Below, in pieces: positions 16,867-25,510 of a stretch of 64,000 nt of DNA. The stretch lies in assembly GCA_016199745.1 (NCBI GenBank), contig JACQFZ010000050.1, positions 62,001 through 126,000 of the forward strand, read 5' to 3'. Below the pieces are notes generated by a model. The model was not told where the DNA came from. It made no database searches and worked only from the letters and a program-made list of their open reading frames with translations. The stretch's first letter is position 1. Each line of letters begins with the position of its first letter. The position numbers were made by a program, and so were the translations under genes. This stretch comes from Gammaproteobacteria bacterium. GTDB lineage: Bacteria; Pseudomonadota; Gammaproteobacteria; Acidiferrobacterales; Sulfurifustaceae.

Positions 16867-19800
16867 CTACTCCACAACAACTTCCTCATCGAGCTTATCA
16901 AGATAGGCAAACACTTTGGCAAGTTCGATCGACCGAAGATCATGCCTTCCTTCGATGCAAAGTAAGCGCCGGGCGTACGGCCGCGCTTCCTGCACGCTGC
17001 GGCACAAAACATCCTCACGCGGCAAGGCGATAACGTCGGCAACGGCGAGCTGTTCGTCATAGAAACGGTCGTATAGCACGAACTTCGCTTGCCGCTTGAT
17101 ACTTTCGTCCGGTAACAACGCGAAGTCGCCAAACCAGGGGAGCTGACGCAAAACCGTGCGCGCTCGCTCGGGGGAGATCGCATCGATGTCGATTTCTCGG
17201 AACTGCGGCAAGCGTGCCAACTCCAGTTTCGGCGGGGACACCAAAATCAATCGCGGTAATACGGCAAGCTTTCCCGCGACCATCGCCATGAATCGCTGAG
17301 CGATAAGACTGCCCATGCTGTAACCGAAGATCGTGATGGTAGTCACAGCAGCCGGCAGGCCGGCAATATGCGCCAACCACTGATCAGACAATGTCTCCAT
17401 GTTAGCAGCGCGCTCGAAGTGGACGACGAACATTTGTCCGTCACCCGGAATTTCAACCGTTTCGGTGACAGTTATCGGATCCGACATAAATCCGTTGACG
17501 AAGTAAAGCACCTCAGACGTGGTCGAACCGCTTCGGACCGAAGTGAAAACCTCACCGTCTTGTTCGTGCGATCGCGGGCTTACCGACGTCGCCACCAGAG
17601 CCGCCAGCCGATCGGCACCCTTGTCACGCGCATCGTACAGCTCGCCCAGACGAGCGAAGCTCAACTGACGGATCTCCGGCAAATCGACGGCAATATCGAA
17701 GTGATTCTTGAGCACGTGCTCGATCTCCACCGCCATCAGCGAATCCATTCCAAGCTCGCCGAGCGTGTGGCGCTCATCCACCGCCTGTTCAACGCCGAGC
17801 CCAAGCACCGTCTTGATGGCGGCGAATAAGCCGCTGCGGCTACGTTCGATCGTCGCCATCGCCGCCTGTGACGCGCCCGCCCCGCTCCGGTCCAGCAACA
17901 AGCTGCCGACCACCGGCTCCGGCTGTAACATAAATTGCTCGAGTACGGCCAAGCAGGATGCCAGACTCTGGTCGTGCAATATGGCGCTAGTAACGCGCAC
18001 GCGCTCACGATTCTCCTGGACGAAACCCACATCGCCGATCGGACCCCATTGCACCGCCAACGCCGGATATCCTTGCTGCCGGCGACGCTCGCACAACCAC
18101 TCCATCGCTCTATTGGCATAGGCGTAATTCGACTGCCCCGCGTTACCAAATACGCTCACGAGCGACGAGAACACCACAAAATGCTCAAGCGCAAAACAGT
18201 GCGCACGACTCGATGCATCTAGATTTGCCGAACCGTTGATCTTGGCGCGACAGGTCGCTTCGAAGCTTTCTGCCGTCTGATTCGTGAACAACGCATCGCG
18301 CAGCTCCATGGCTAAATGGAAGATACCGCCGACAGGTCGGCGCGCCTCAATTTCCTGCACGAGTCGCTCGACTTGTGCAGTATCAGCGATATCGGCCGCC
18401 ACCACCTGCACCGCCACGCCTTGCCGCTCCCAGGTGTATCGGCGATACGCTTGATAGGTATCGCGTATACCGGAGCGGCCGACGAGCACGATATCGCGCG
18501 CGCCGCGTTGCACTAACCAATCGGCGAGTTCGAGGCCGACGCCGCCTAGACCTCCGGTAATGAGATAACTCTTCTGTGGATCGCACCAAATAGCCGGGCG
18601 CGCCGGTATTTGCACCGGCACGGACGCCTGCTCGTCGCGCAAGCGTAGCAACACCTTGCCGATGTGCCGACCACGCGCCATGTAACGGAATGCTTCCTCG
18701 ACTTGATCGTGCCCGAATACCGTCCGATCGAGCGGTTGCACGACACCGTCAAGTATCCCCGCGCGCATAAGTTGCATTAATTCCTCTAGCTGCGCCGTGT
18801 TATCGTTGACAAGATCGTCGAGCCCGACTCCGTGAAAACTGATATCGCGCAGAAACACTTCCATACCGAGCGCCGCATTACGCGCCATGTCGTACTTACC
18901 GATTTCAACGAAACGTCCATGTCGCGCCAATACCCGCAAGCTCGCCTGCAGCTTGTCGTCGGTCAACGAATTGAGCACGACGTCCACACCGCGGCCGGCG
19001 GTCGCACGTTTTACTAAATCGACGAACGAGGTGTCGCGTGAATTGCCGATATGATCGTCGGCAATAAAGGGGAACCGTTGCTTCACATAAGCACGCTTCT
19101 CCGGCGAACCGATGGTAGTGAAAATTTCGCAGTCGAGCGCATGGGCGATTTGAATCGCCGCCTGACCGACACCGCCGCTGCCGGCATGAATCAATACGCG
19201 TTCGCCGCGGCGCAACCTGGCGCGCAACAGCAATCCGAGATAGGCGGTCATGTACACCACCGGTACCGTCGCCGCCTGTTCAAATGACCAACCCGCCGGA
19301 ACGTCGAAAATGCACTGACCGCTGTCGTCAGCACGACCGACGAATCTAGAGGCGAACGATTCGGCAACGAAACCCATCACGCGGCGCCCGTCCGCCGCCA
19401 TGCCGGCAAATTCACCACCGGCCGCGGCACTCAACCCACCGCCGAAAATTTCTTCCGGCAAGCGTCCGGTCGCAAGCACTACTGCTTTGAAGTTCACACC
19501 GAGATAGTACGGCTCGAACTCGGTCACCGCTTCCTTCCACCTCGGGGCTTGCCGCCAATGCAGCGTCGACAGATCGCCACGCGTCTGTAAATCGAGGGTA
19601 ACGTTGTCGCTCGTCACCGGCGCGGGCAACACGAACGGCAAATGCCGGAAAGAACCCCAACATCCGTGGCGATGGACGTTTACGGTTAGATCCAGTCGAC
19701 GCTGATGGGCTATCTCGGCGTCGCTGACGACGTTCTCTCGATCGGTCACTAAGCAACGAACACGGTCGCCGCTGGCCTCGTAGCGTAAGCAATTCACCAT

Positions 19801-22800
19801 GCCGACGAGACCCGGCGCGCTCGGTTCCGTCGCATCGAGCCAGAAGCGGGATTGCGGGTCCGCCGCCAGCCGGACGATGCCGGCTTGAATCGGCACCAAC
19901 TCACTCACCGGCGAATCGACCTGGACGAAATGCGGATACAGCTCGCGCTCTGCACGTTTGCGGCATAGAAACAACGTCGAGTAAAGGCCGTCATCCTTCA
20001 ACGCCACCACATCGAAGCCGCATTCATCGAGCAATGTCTGCCAACGCTCGCGTGTTAGGACGGCACCGTGGCTACGGTCCTCCGGATCGTCGTAGTTCCA
20101 CAGCTGATCCAGAAAGCCCCAGATACTGAGGAGCGAACGATAACCGTGCGTCACTTCGTGAAATAACAGGAAGCCGCCGTCGCCAAGTGCGGCACGAATA
20201 TGCGCCAGCGACGTCCGCAAATTGCGAACAGCGTGTAATGCGTTACTCGCTAATACCAGGTCGACATTCCCGCCGATGGTTGCCGGCATCGATCGATTGA
20301 GATCCCATACCTGACAATCGATCATCGTATCGTAGTCGGCGAAGCGGTCACGCAGACCACCAAAAAAGCCGGCGGAGATGTCGGTCAAGGTGTAGCGGTC
20401 CTTTTCCGGACGCAGGCGCGACAAAACGTAAGCGCTGAGACCGCCGGTGCCACTGCCGATCTCGCACAGATGTAGACCGCGATTCACCGGACTATTCTCG
20501 TACACCACATCCAGCAACGATCCGAGATAACGATCGCAAAATAACGCTGCGGCGCCGATGTCGTCGCTATACAGTTGTTTGTATTGGTCGTAACCAACGA
20601 TAACCGACAACGGATCGTCGATCAGCTGTTGCGGATGTGCGTACACATGGTGCGCCAAGCGCATGAAGATAGCGTTAGGTTCGGAAAATACCTCCGGTTC
20701 GCGATGGACCGTCTCTGTTTGTATGAGCACGGTCTTCAGACGCTGCACGTGCGCCGGCAATGTACGCCCGTCGGCCTCGGCCTGCGCGATCACAATCAAC
20801 GCCGCCTGCACCGTGAAGTCGGCCGAACGGATATAACGTTCGAATATTTCAGCATCATCGAAATCGCGACAGTTGTTTTCGATGTAAGGGATAAATTGAT
20901 ATCGCATGAGACGTGGCTGTTGCAGCGGGCGCGCCGCCGAAAAGCTGGCACAACGCAAACCTTCGATAGTCACCGCCGGCCCGACAACGCGTTGGGTAAC
21001 GAAGTCGTTATAGACATCAATGGTCTCTGTCGGCGGCTGGCGCGTCGGATCGATCGTAATCTCGCCGATGGTCGTTGGCACAAGCGTCGCCCGCGGCATC
21101 TGCATCAGCCCGGACTGCAACATGCCATCGAGGAACGTTATCCAATCGCCGCGCCAAGCAAGTTTGCAACGCGAGCCATCCGCAGCAATCTCCTCAACCG
21201 GCTGAAATGCCGGACCATATCGGTAGCCGCGTAACCGTAACTCTTTATAAAAGTCGGCAGCCTGCAAGTTCAGCTCGGCCGGCAACACCGACACGTCGGC
21301 CGTTGTTTGCGGCAACGTGATCTCGGCACCAGTGATTACGCGGCCGCTGACGACTAACTCGCCGTTACTCGATACCTCGAACAAATGCGCCGTCGGCAGG
21401 TAACGCACCGCCAGCTCGACCGCGGTACCCGCGACCAACCGCGTCGGTCGATGTAACCGAACATCGTTAAACCGCACCGGCAGACGGTCGAATGCCACAT
21501 TCATCGCCGCGGCGACGGTACGCCAGACGAGAGACAGGTATCCGGTCGCCGGGAACAACACATGTTCGCCCAACTTGTGATCCGCTATGGGCGCATATTC
21601 CTCGTCGGCAATATCGATGCGAAACACCACATCGCCCGCACCACCGCCGCCGGACTCGTTCGACAGTGTCGGCACCTCCCATGCTTGCGCGTGGTCCCAA
21701 GAACACAATTGCGGAATATGACAAGGCGATGTCAGCGGATACATCGGTGCAAACAAGCTCGACCAATGGAGCTCGACGCCACGCACATAGCACCGCGCCA
21801 CCCCCTCGAATAGCGCATCGGTGTTATCCCGATCACGCGCCATGAGGCCGACGTGTTCAGATGCGGTTACCGTTTCTGCTACCGGTAAACGCATCAACGG
21901 ATGGGCGCCGATCTCGATAACGAGCGCACCCTCCGGCACACGCTGCAATGCCTCGAAGAAACGAACGGGATTGCACAGGTTGTCGACGTAGTACTGCGCC
22001 GAGCAAAGTATCGGTGCATCGGTCAACGGCTGCGACGTGCTGAGCCAACGCGGACTGCGTGCACGCGGCTGGGCGATCACGCGTGTCAGCGCTTGCAGCA
22101 ATGCCGGCGCCGCCGCGCGTACGCCGGTTGAATGAAACGCGATCTGTGACGAGTTGACTTCACGTGCTTCGATACCTTGCGCGACCAGCCGTGCCACCAT
22201 GGCATCGATTTGTTCGGCATCGCCGGACACCGTGACACTCTGGCGCGCGTTGTGGCACGCCGGCACGACGCCGTCCGGACACAACTCGCTCGTCGCCTCC
22301 CAATCCAGGCGCACTGCCGCCATTTTGCCGCGCGCCGCCGGCGCGTCGGTCACGCAGCGGCCACGCCAATACGCGGCGAGGATCGCTTCTTCCGCCGTTA
22401 GTGCGCCGTCGGCATAGCCGCAAGCGGTCTCACCGACGCTATGACCAATGAGGCCATCCGGCACAACGCCGAGCGCCCGCAGTAGATCGACCAATCCGAT
22501 TTGAACAGCGGTTAAACCGACGAACGCCTTCGTTGGATCGTTAAAATCTGCGGCATCCGCCTGCGTCAATAACCGTTCGAGATCGATGGCGGTACCCACC
22601 AACGCCGCCGCACAACGTTCGATGGCCGCGCGAAACGGCGCCAGCACGAGCAGCGCTCGCCCCATGCCCGGCCACTGCGCACCCATACCGGGGAAAACGA
22701 ACCACACCGGCGGACGCTGGCCGACGATGTCGCGACGAAACTCGCGAATCGTTCCATCGTGGCGACGCACGACCGCGCCCCGAAACGGATGTGTCTTCGG

Positions 22801-24195
22801 CGGCATCGCCGCAACACCCTGAAGTAGCATGGCCATATCGGGCGACAGTGCGCCCGAGGTATAGCAACTCGTTAACGCATCTAGACCTTCCGCCGTGCGC
22901 GCTGCCAACGGCACGATGGCCGGTACCGGCGGCACATCGACCGCCGTAACTGCATTCACCTCATCGCGCAAAATCACATGGGCGTTGGTGCCGCCGAAAC
23001 CAAAGGAATTGATGCCGACAATGCCACCGTCCCAATTCAACGGCTCGGTAACGACGCGCAAACGGCCGTCCAACAATCCCGGGATGTCCGGATTCGGCGC
23101 CGTGAAATGCAAATTTGGCGGCAGCCGCTTATGCTCCATCGCCAACAGCACCTTAAGCACACCGACCAAACCGGCCGCTCCTTCGGCATGACCCATGTTC
23201 GATTTAACAGAACCGATCCACAACGGCGACGTTTCGGCGGTACGGCCGGCGCAAAAAATGTCGCACAGTGCATTGGCTTCCTGCGGATCGCCGGCGGTCG
23301 TGCCGGTGCCGTGGGCTTCGACATAACCCACCGAACCGGGATCGATGCCGACGCGCGTATACAAAGAAGCAATCAAATCACGTTGCGCCTGCCCGTTCGG
23401 AAACGTGATGCCTTGCTCGGTATAACCGTCATTGTTGACGGCACTGCCGAGCACGCTGGCGATGACGCGACGCGCCAATGGCTTGCGTGTCAGAAATACC
23501 GCTACCACCCCTTCCGCGCGCGCGTAGCCATTGGCATCGTGAGCGAACGAGCGGCAGCTACCATCGGCTGAAAGCATTTTAAGTTTGGCGAAGCCGACGC
23601 TCAGCGCCGGCCGCAGAATCACGTTCACGCCGCCGACGACAGCGTAGTCGCACTCGCCGGCAGCCAACGCACGCACCGCCGCATCCAGCGCCACCATCGA
23701 CGACGAGCACGCCGTATCGATCGTCTGACTGCTACCGTGGAAATCAAAAAAATACGAAAGTCGATTGGCCATCATCGACAATGCGCAGCCGGTGTTCTCG
23801 TAGCCGGTCATTGAATCCGGCCGCGCGCCTTGAAGCGAATGCGCATCGCTGAAACAGGCACCGACATACACACCCGTCTTCGAACCGCGGATCTGCGCCG
23901 GATCGACGCCGGCGCTCTTAATCGCCTCGTAGCTAACTTCGAGCAGCAGCCGCAGTTGCGGGTCCATCTTGTGCGCCTGCTTGGGATGAATCTCAAAAAA
24001 TGAAGCGTCGAAACGCGAGAGATCTTTCAGCTTGGCAAAGCGCGACGGAAGATCGTAGAGATCGATCGGCCAGCGCCGCGCATCGGCGGTGACCATGTCT
24101 CGACCTTCGATTAAATGTTGCCAAAATTCCTGAGGGCCATCGGATTCAGGAAGACGGCAGGAGTAACCAGCGATAACGACAGCATCAGAATCCAT
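16867..24195 (-). CDS. animal-FAS-like iterative type I PKS/FAS (KS-AT-DH-MT-ER-KR-ACP-TE)
   Basis: One 2442-residue polypeptide from ATG 24195 (GGGAGG eight bases before). Approximate domains: KS 1-410 (Cys163 in DTACSSS, His295, Lys331, His336); AT 495-815 (Ser586 in GHSVGE, Arg612, AFHS at 686-689); DH 855-1090 (His873, Asp1023 in FLDGMLQ); C-methyltransferase 1170-1410 (EIGSGTGG at 1245-1252); ER 1560-1850 (HAGSGGVGQAA); KR 1875-2060 (GGLGGVG, Tyr2024 in QSNYAYAN); ACP 2120-2190 (Ser2152 in LGMDSL); alpha/beta-hydrolase TE 2225-2442 (Ser2293 in GYSMGS, His2418). Long stretches look collinear with vertebrate FAS, e.g. KLKDLSRFDASFF, HPKQAHKMDPQLRLLLEV, LFPATGYLSLVW and GLAVQWG-like ALAVQWGPIGDVG. 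Likely product: a reduced, possibly alpha-methylated acyl chain released by the TE. No tailoring genes or phosphopantetheinyl transferase are adjacent. Confidence 0.93.
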   Translation of the reverse strand: MDSDAVVIAGYSCRLPESDGPQEFWQHLIEGRDMVTADARRWPIDLYDLPSRFAKLKDLSRFDASFFEIHPKQAHKMDPQLRLLLEVSYEAIKSAGVDPAQIRGSKTGVYVGACFSDAHSLQGARPDSMTGYENTGCALSMMANRLSYFFDFHGSSQTIDTACSSSMVALDAAVRALAAGECDYAVVGGVNVILRPALSVGFAKLKMLSADGSCRSFAHDANGYARAEGVVAVFLTRKPLARRVIASVLGSAVNNDGYTEQGITFPNGQAQRDLIASLYTRVGIDPGSVGYVEAHGTGTTAGDPQEANALCDIFCAGRTAETSPLWIGSVKSNMGHAEGAAGLVGVLKVLLAMEHKRLPPNLHFTAPNPDIPGLLDGRLRVVTEPLNWDGGIVGINSFGFGGTNAHVILRDEVNAVTAVDVPPVPAIVPLAARTAEGLDALTSCYTSGALSPDMAMLLQGVAAMPPKTHPFRGAVVRRHDGTIREFRRDIVGQRPPVWFVFPGMGAQWPGMGRALLVLAPFRAAIERCAAALVGTAIDLERLLTQADAADFNDPTKAFVGLTAVQIGLVDLLRALGVVPDGLIGHSVGETACGYADGALTAEEAILAAYWRGRCVTDAPAARGKMAAVRLDWEATSELCPDGVVPACHNARQSVTVSGDAEQIDAMVARLVAQGIEAREVNSSQIAFHSTGVRAAAPALLQALTRVIAQPRARSPRWLSTSQPLTDAPILCSAQYYVDNLCNPVRFFEALQRVPEGALVIEIGAHPLMRLPVAETVTASEHVGLMARDRDNTDALFEGVARCYVRGVELHWSSLFAPMYPLTSPCHIPQLCSWDHAQAWEVPTLSNESGGGGAGDVVFRIDIADEEYAPIADHKLGEHVLFPATGYLSLVWRTVAAAMNVAFDRLPVRFNDVRLHRPTRLVAGTAVELAVRYLPTAHLFEVSSNGELVVSGRVITGAEITLPQTTADVSVLPAELNLQAADFYKELRLRGYRYGPAFQPVEEIAADGSRCKLAWRGDWITFLDGMLQSGLMQMPRATLVPTTIGEITIDPTRQPPTETIDVYNDFVTQRVVGPAVTIEGLRCASFSAARPLQQPRLMRYQFIPYIENNCRDFDDAEIFERYIRSADFTVQAALIVIAQAEADGRTLPAHVQRLKTVLIQTETVHREPEVFSEPNAIFMRLAHHVYAHPQQLIDDPLSVIVGYDQYKQLYSDDIGAAALFCDRYLGSLLDVVYENSPVNRGLHLCEIGSGTGGLSAYVLSRLRPEKDRYTLTDISAGFFGGLRDRFADYDTMIDCQVWDLNRSMPATIGGNVDLVLASNALHAVRNLRTSLAHIRAALGDGGFLLFHEVTHGYRSLLSIWGFLDQLWNYDDPEDRSHGAVLTRERWQTLLDECGFDVVALKDDGLYSTLFLCRKRAERELYPHFVQVDSPVSELVPIQAGIVRLAADPQSRFWLDATEPSAPGLVGMVNCLRYEASGDRVRCLVTDRENVVSDAEIAHQRRLDLTVNVHRHGCWGSFRHLPFVLPAPVTSDNVTLDLQTRGDLSTLHWRQAPRWKEAVTEFEPYYLGVNFKAVVLATGRLPEEIFGGGLSAAAGGEFAGMAADGRRVMGFVAESFASRFVGRADDSGQCIFDVPAGWSFEQAATVPVVYMTAYLGLLLRARLRRGERVLIHAGSGGVGQAAIQIAHALDCEIFTTIGSPEKRAYVKQRFPFIADDHIGNSRDTSFVDLVKRATAGRGVDVVLNSLTDDKLQASLRVLARHGRFVEIGKYDMARNAALGMEVFLRDISFHGVGLDDLVNDNTAQLEELMQLMRAGILDGVVQPLDRTVFGHDQVEEAFRYMARGRHIGKVLLRLRDEQASVPVQIPARPAIWCDPQKSYLITGGLGGVGLELADWLVQRGARDIVLVGRSGIRDTYQAYRRYTWERQGVAVQVVAADIADTAQVERLVQEIEARRPVGGIFHLAMELRDALFTNQTAESFEATCRAKINGSANLDASSRAHCFALEHFVVFSSLVSVFGNAGQSNYAYANRAMEWLCERRRQQGYPALAVQWGPIGDVGFVQENRERVRVTSAILHDQSLASCLAVLEQFMLQPEPVVGSLLLDRSGAGASQAAMATIERSRSGLFAAIKTVLGLGVEQAVDERHTLGELGMDSLMAVEIEHVLKNHFDIAVDLPEIRQLSFARLGELYDARDKGADRLAALVATSVSPRSHEQDGEVFTSVRSGSTTSEVLYFVNGFMSDPITVTETVEIPGDGQMFVVHFERAANMETLSDQWLAHIAGLPAAVTTITIFGYSMGSLIAQRFMAMVAGKLAVLPRLILVSPPKLELARLPQFREIDIDAISPERARTVLRQLPWFGDFALLPDESIKRQAKFVLYDRFYDEQLAVADVIALPREDVLCRSVQEARPYARRLLCIEGRHDLRSIELAKVFAYLDKLDEEVVVE

Positions 24196-24643
24196 GACAT
24201 AAACCTCCCATTGATTATCTTGCAGACACGAACACTGATCACGACATGCAGCACTGCGATCGAGGTTCACGGCGAAGAAGCAAAATAGTATGAGCGATGC
24301 GTTGTCGTCTCAACTGCCCGTTTGGCCATCAACATCTCGATCGACGGAGCAAAAAACAAGACACGCGAGCGCGTGCGCGGCTCTGGCAGACGATAAGGAG
24401 TTAGATTTTTCTGTTGCGACAGATGAATGACGATCGACTTCGCACAACGCGACGATGGCTGACAACGAATTCGATCTATTACAGAATGAAGAGAGCTACC
24501 GCAAAAATATAAATCTCATTTCCGAGATAGCCCCAACTACAACTTACAGACAAAAAACGGTGAGCGCAAAAACTATAGCGCATCAGATCAGACTGGCAGC
24601 GCGAAAGCTAGGCTCAAACAGAGGGAGAACAATGGCATCACTT
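24196..24643. other. intergenic region upstream of the giant synthase gene
   Basis: About 450 bases between the synthase start and the end of the CaiD-like gene. It is visibly more AT-rich than the flanks, especially at 24400-24590, and should hold the synthase promoter. A plus-strand frame beginning at 24455 has no recognisable family and runs into the opposite-strand CaiD gene, so I do not call it. No RNA gene or repeat was recognised. Confidence 0.5.
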
Positions 24644-24677
24644 TTGATAAACGGCGGAGCGATCCACCGTTTATCAA
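24644..24677 (-). terminator. hairpin after the CaiD-like gene
   Basis: Arms TTGATAAACGG and CCGTTTATCAA form a perfect 11-bp stem with a 12-base loop, starting 13 bases after the stop of the CaiD-like gene. The stem is followed by only a short A/T stretch rather than a T-run, so it may end or stabilise the operon transcript. Moderate support. Confidence 0.55.
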
Positions 24678-24689
24678 TCGGCGATCGAA

Positions 24690-25475
24690 TCAGCGGCCCT
24701 TCCATACCGGCGTACGCTTCTCGGCAAACGCGCGCGCACCTTCGAGCTGATCATCGCTGGCGTAGAGCTTAGCAACCGTCGGGAATTCGCGACGCATGAT
24801 ACGGGCGATCGCCACCTGGAACGGCAAGCCTTCACTTTCGCGTGCCACTTCTTTGATAGCGGCGAACACCAACGGCGGACCATCGGCCAACAACTTCGCG
24901 AGTTCGCGCGCGCGCGTCATGAGCTGGTCGTGCGGTACGATCTCATTCACCAAACCCCACTTGTGGGCTTCGGTCGCTTCCATCCAGCGGCCGGTCAAGA
25001 GCAAGTCCATAGCGACGTGATACGGAATACGCCGCGGCAGCTTGAGAGTCGCGGCATCGGCGAGCGTGCCGGCTTTGATCTCCGGCAACGAGAAGCGCGC
25101 GCGATCGGAGGCAAGGATCATGTCGCACGAAATCGCCAGCTCGAAGCCGCCGCCGACAGCCATGCCATTGACCGCGGCGATGACTGGCTTGTTCAGGTTC
25201 GGCAATTCTTGCAAACCGGCGAAACCGCCGACGCCGTAGTCGGTATCAGGCGGCTCGCCGGCGGCGGCGCCTTTCAGGTCCCAGCCAGCGGAGAAAAATT
25301 TCTTGCCGCCGCCGGTAACGATGGCGACGCGCATCTCCGGATCGTCGCGAAATTCGGCGAACGCCTTACCCATTAGGCGACTGGTAGCGCCGCTGATGGC
25401 ATTGGCCTTCGGGTTATCGAGCACCACTTCGTAGATGTGGCCGTTACGGGTGATGCGTAGTGGTGATTGGATCAT
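24690..25475 (-). CDS. caiD: carnitinyl-CoA dehydratase-like enoyl-CoA hydratase
   Basis: A 261-residue crotonase-fold enzyme whose sequence closely follows E. coli CaiD: RNGHIYEVVLDNPKANAI, EKFFSAGWDLK-like KKFFSAGWDLKGAAAGE, PVIAAVNGMAVGGGFELA, and the ending FAEKRTPVWKGR. The oxyanion-hole stretches and the position for the catalytic Glu (FSLPEIKAG) are present. It should interconvert crotonobetainyl-CoA and L-carnitinyl-CoA. The ribosome site GAGGAG precedes ATG 25475. It is the last gene of the acyl-CoA dehydrogenase/CoA ligase/hydratase operon, which together would take gamma-butyrobetaine to carnitinyl-CoA. A general enoyl-CoA hydratase role cannot be excluded. Confidence 0.85.
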   Translation of the reverse strand: MIQSPLRITRNGHIYEVVLDNPKANAISGATSRLMGKAFAEFRDDPEMRVAIVTGGGKKFFSAGWDLKGAAAGEPPDTDYGVGGFAGLQELPNLNKPVIAAVNGMAVGGGFELAISCDMILASDRARFSLPEIKAGTLADAATLKLPRRIPYHVAMDLLLTGRWMEATEAHKWGLVNEIVPHDQLMTRARELAKLLADGPPLVFAAIKEVARESEGLPFQVAIARIMRREFPTVAKLYASDDQLEGARAFAEKRTPVWKGR

Positions 25476-25510
25476 GTAAAACTCCTCGCAATGTTCTCGA
25501 AAATTGTTTC

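Noticed and set aside
24455-24772. A 105-codon plus-strand frame between the synthase and CaiD genes.
   Set aside because: It matches no family, lacks a clear ribosome site and runs into the opposite-strand CaiD gene.
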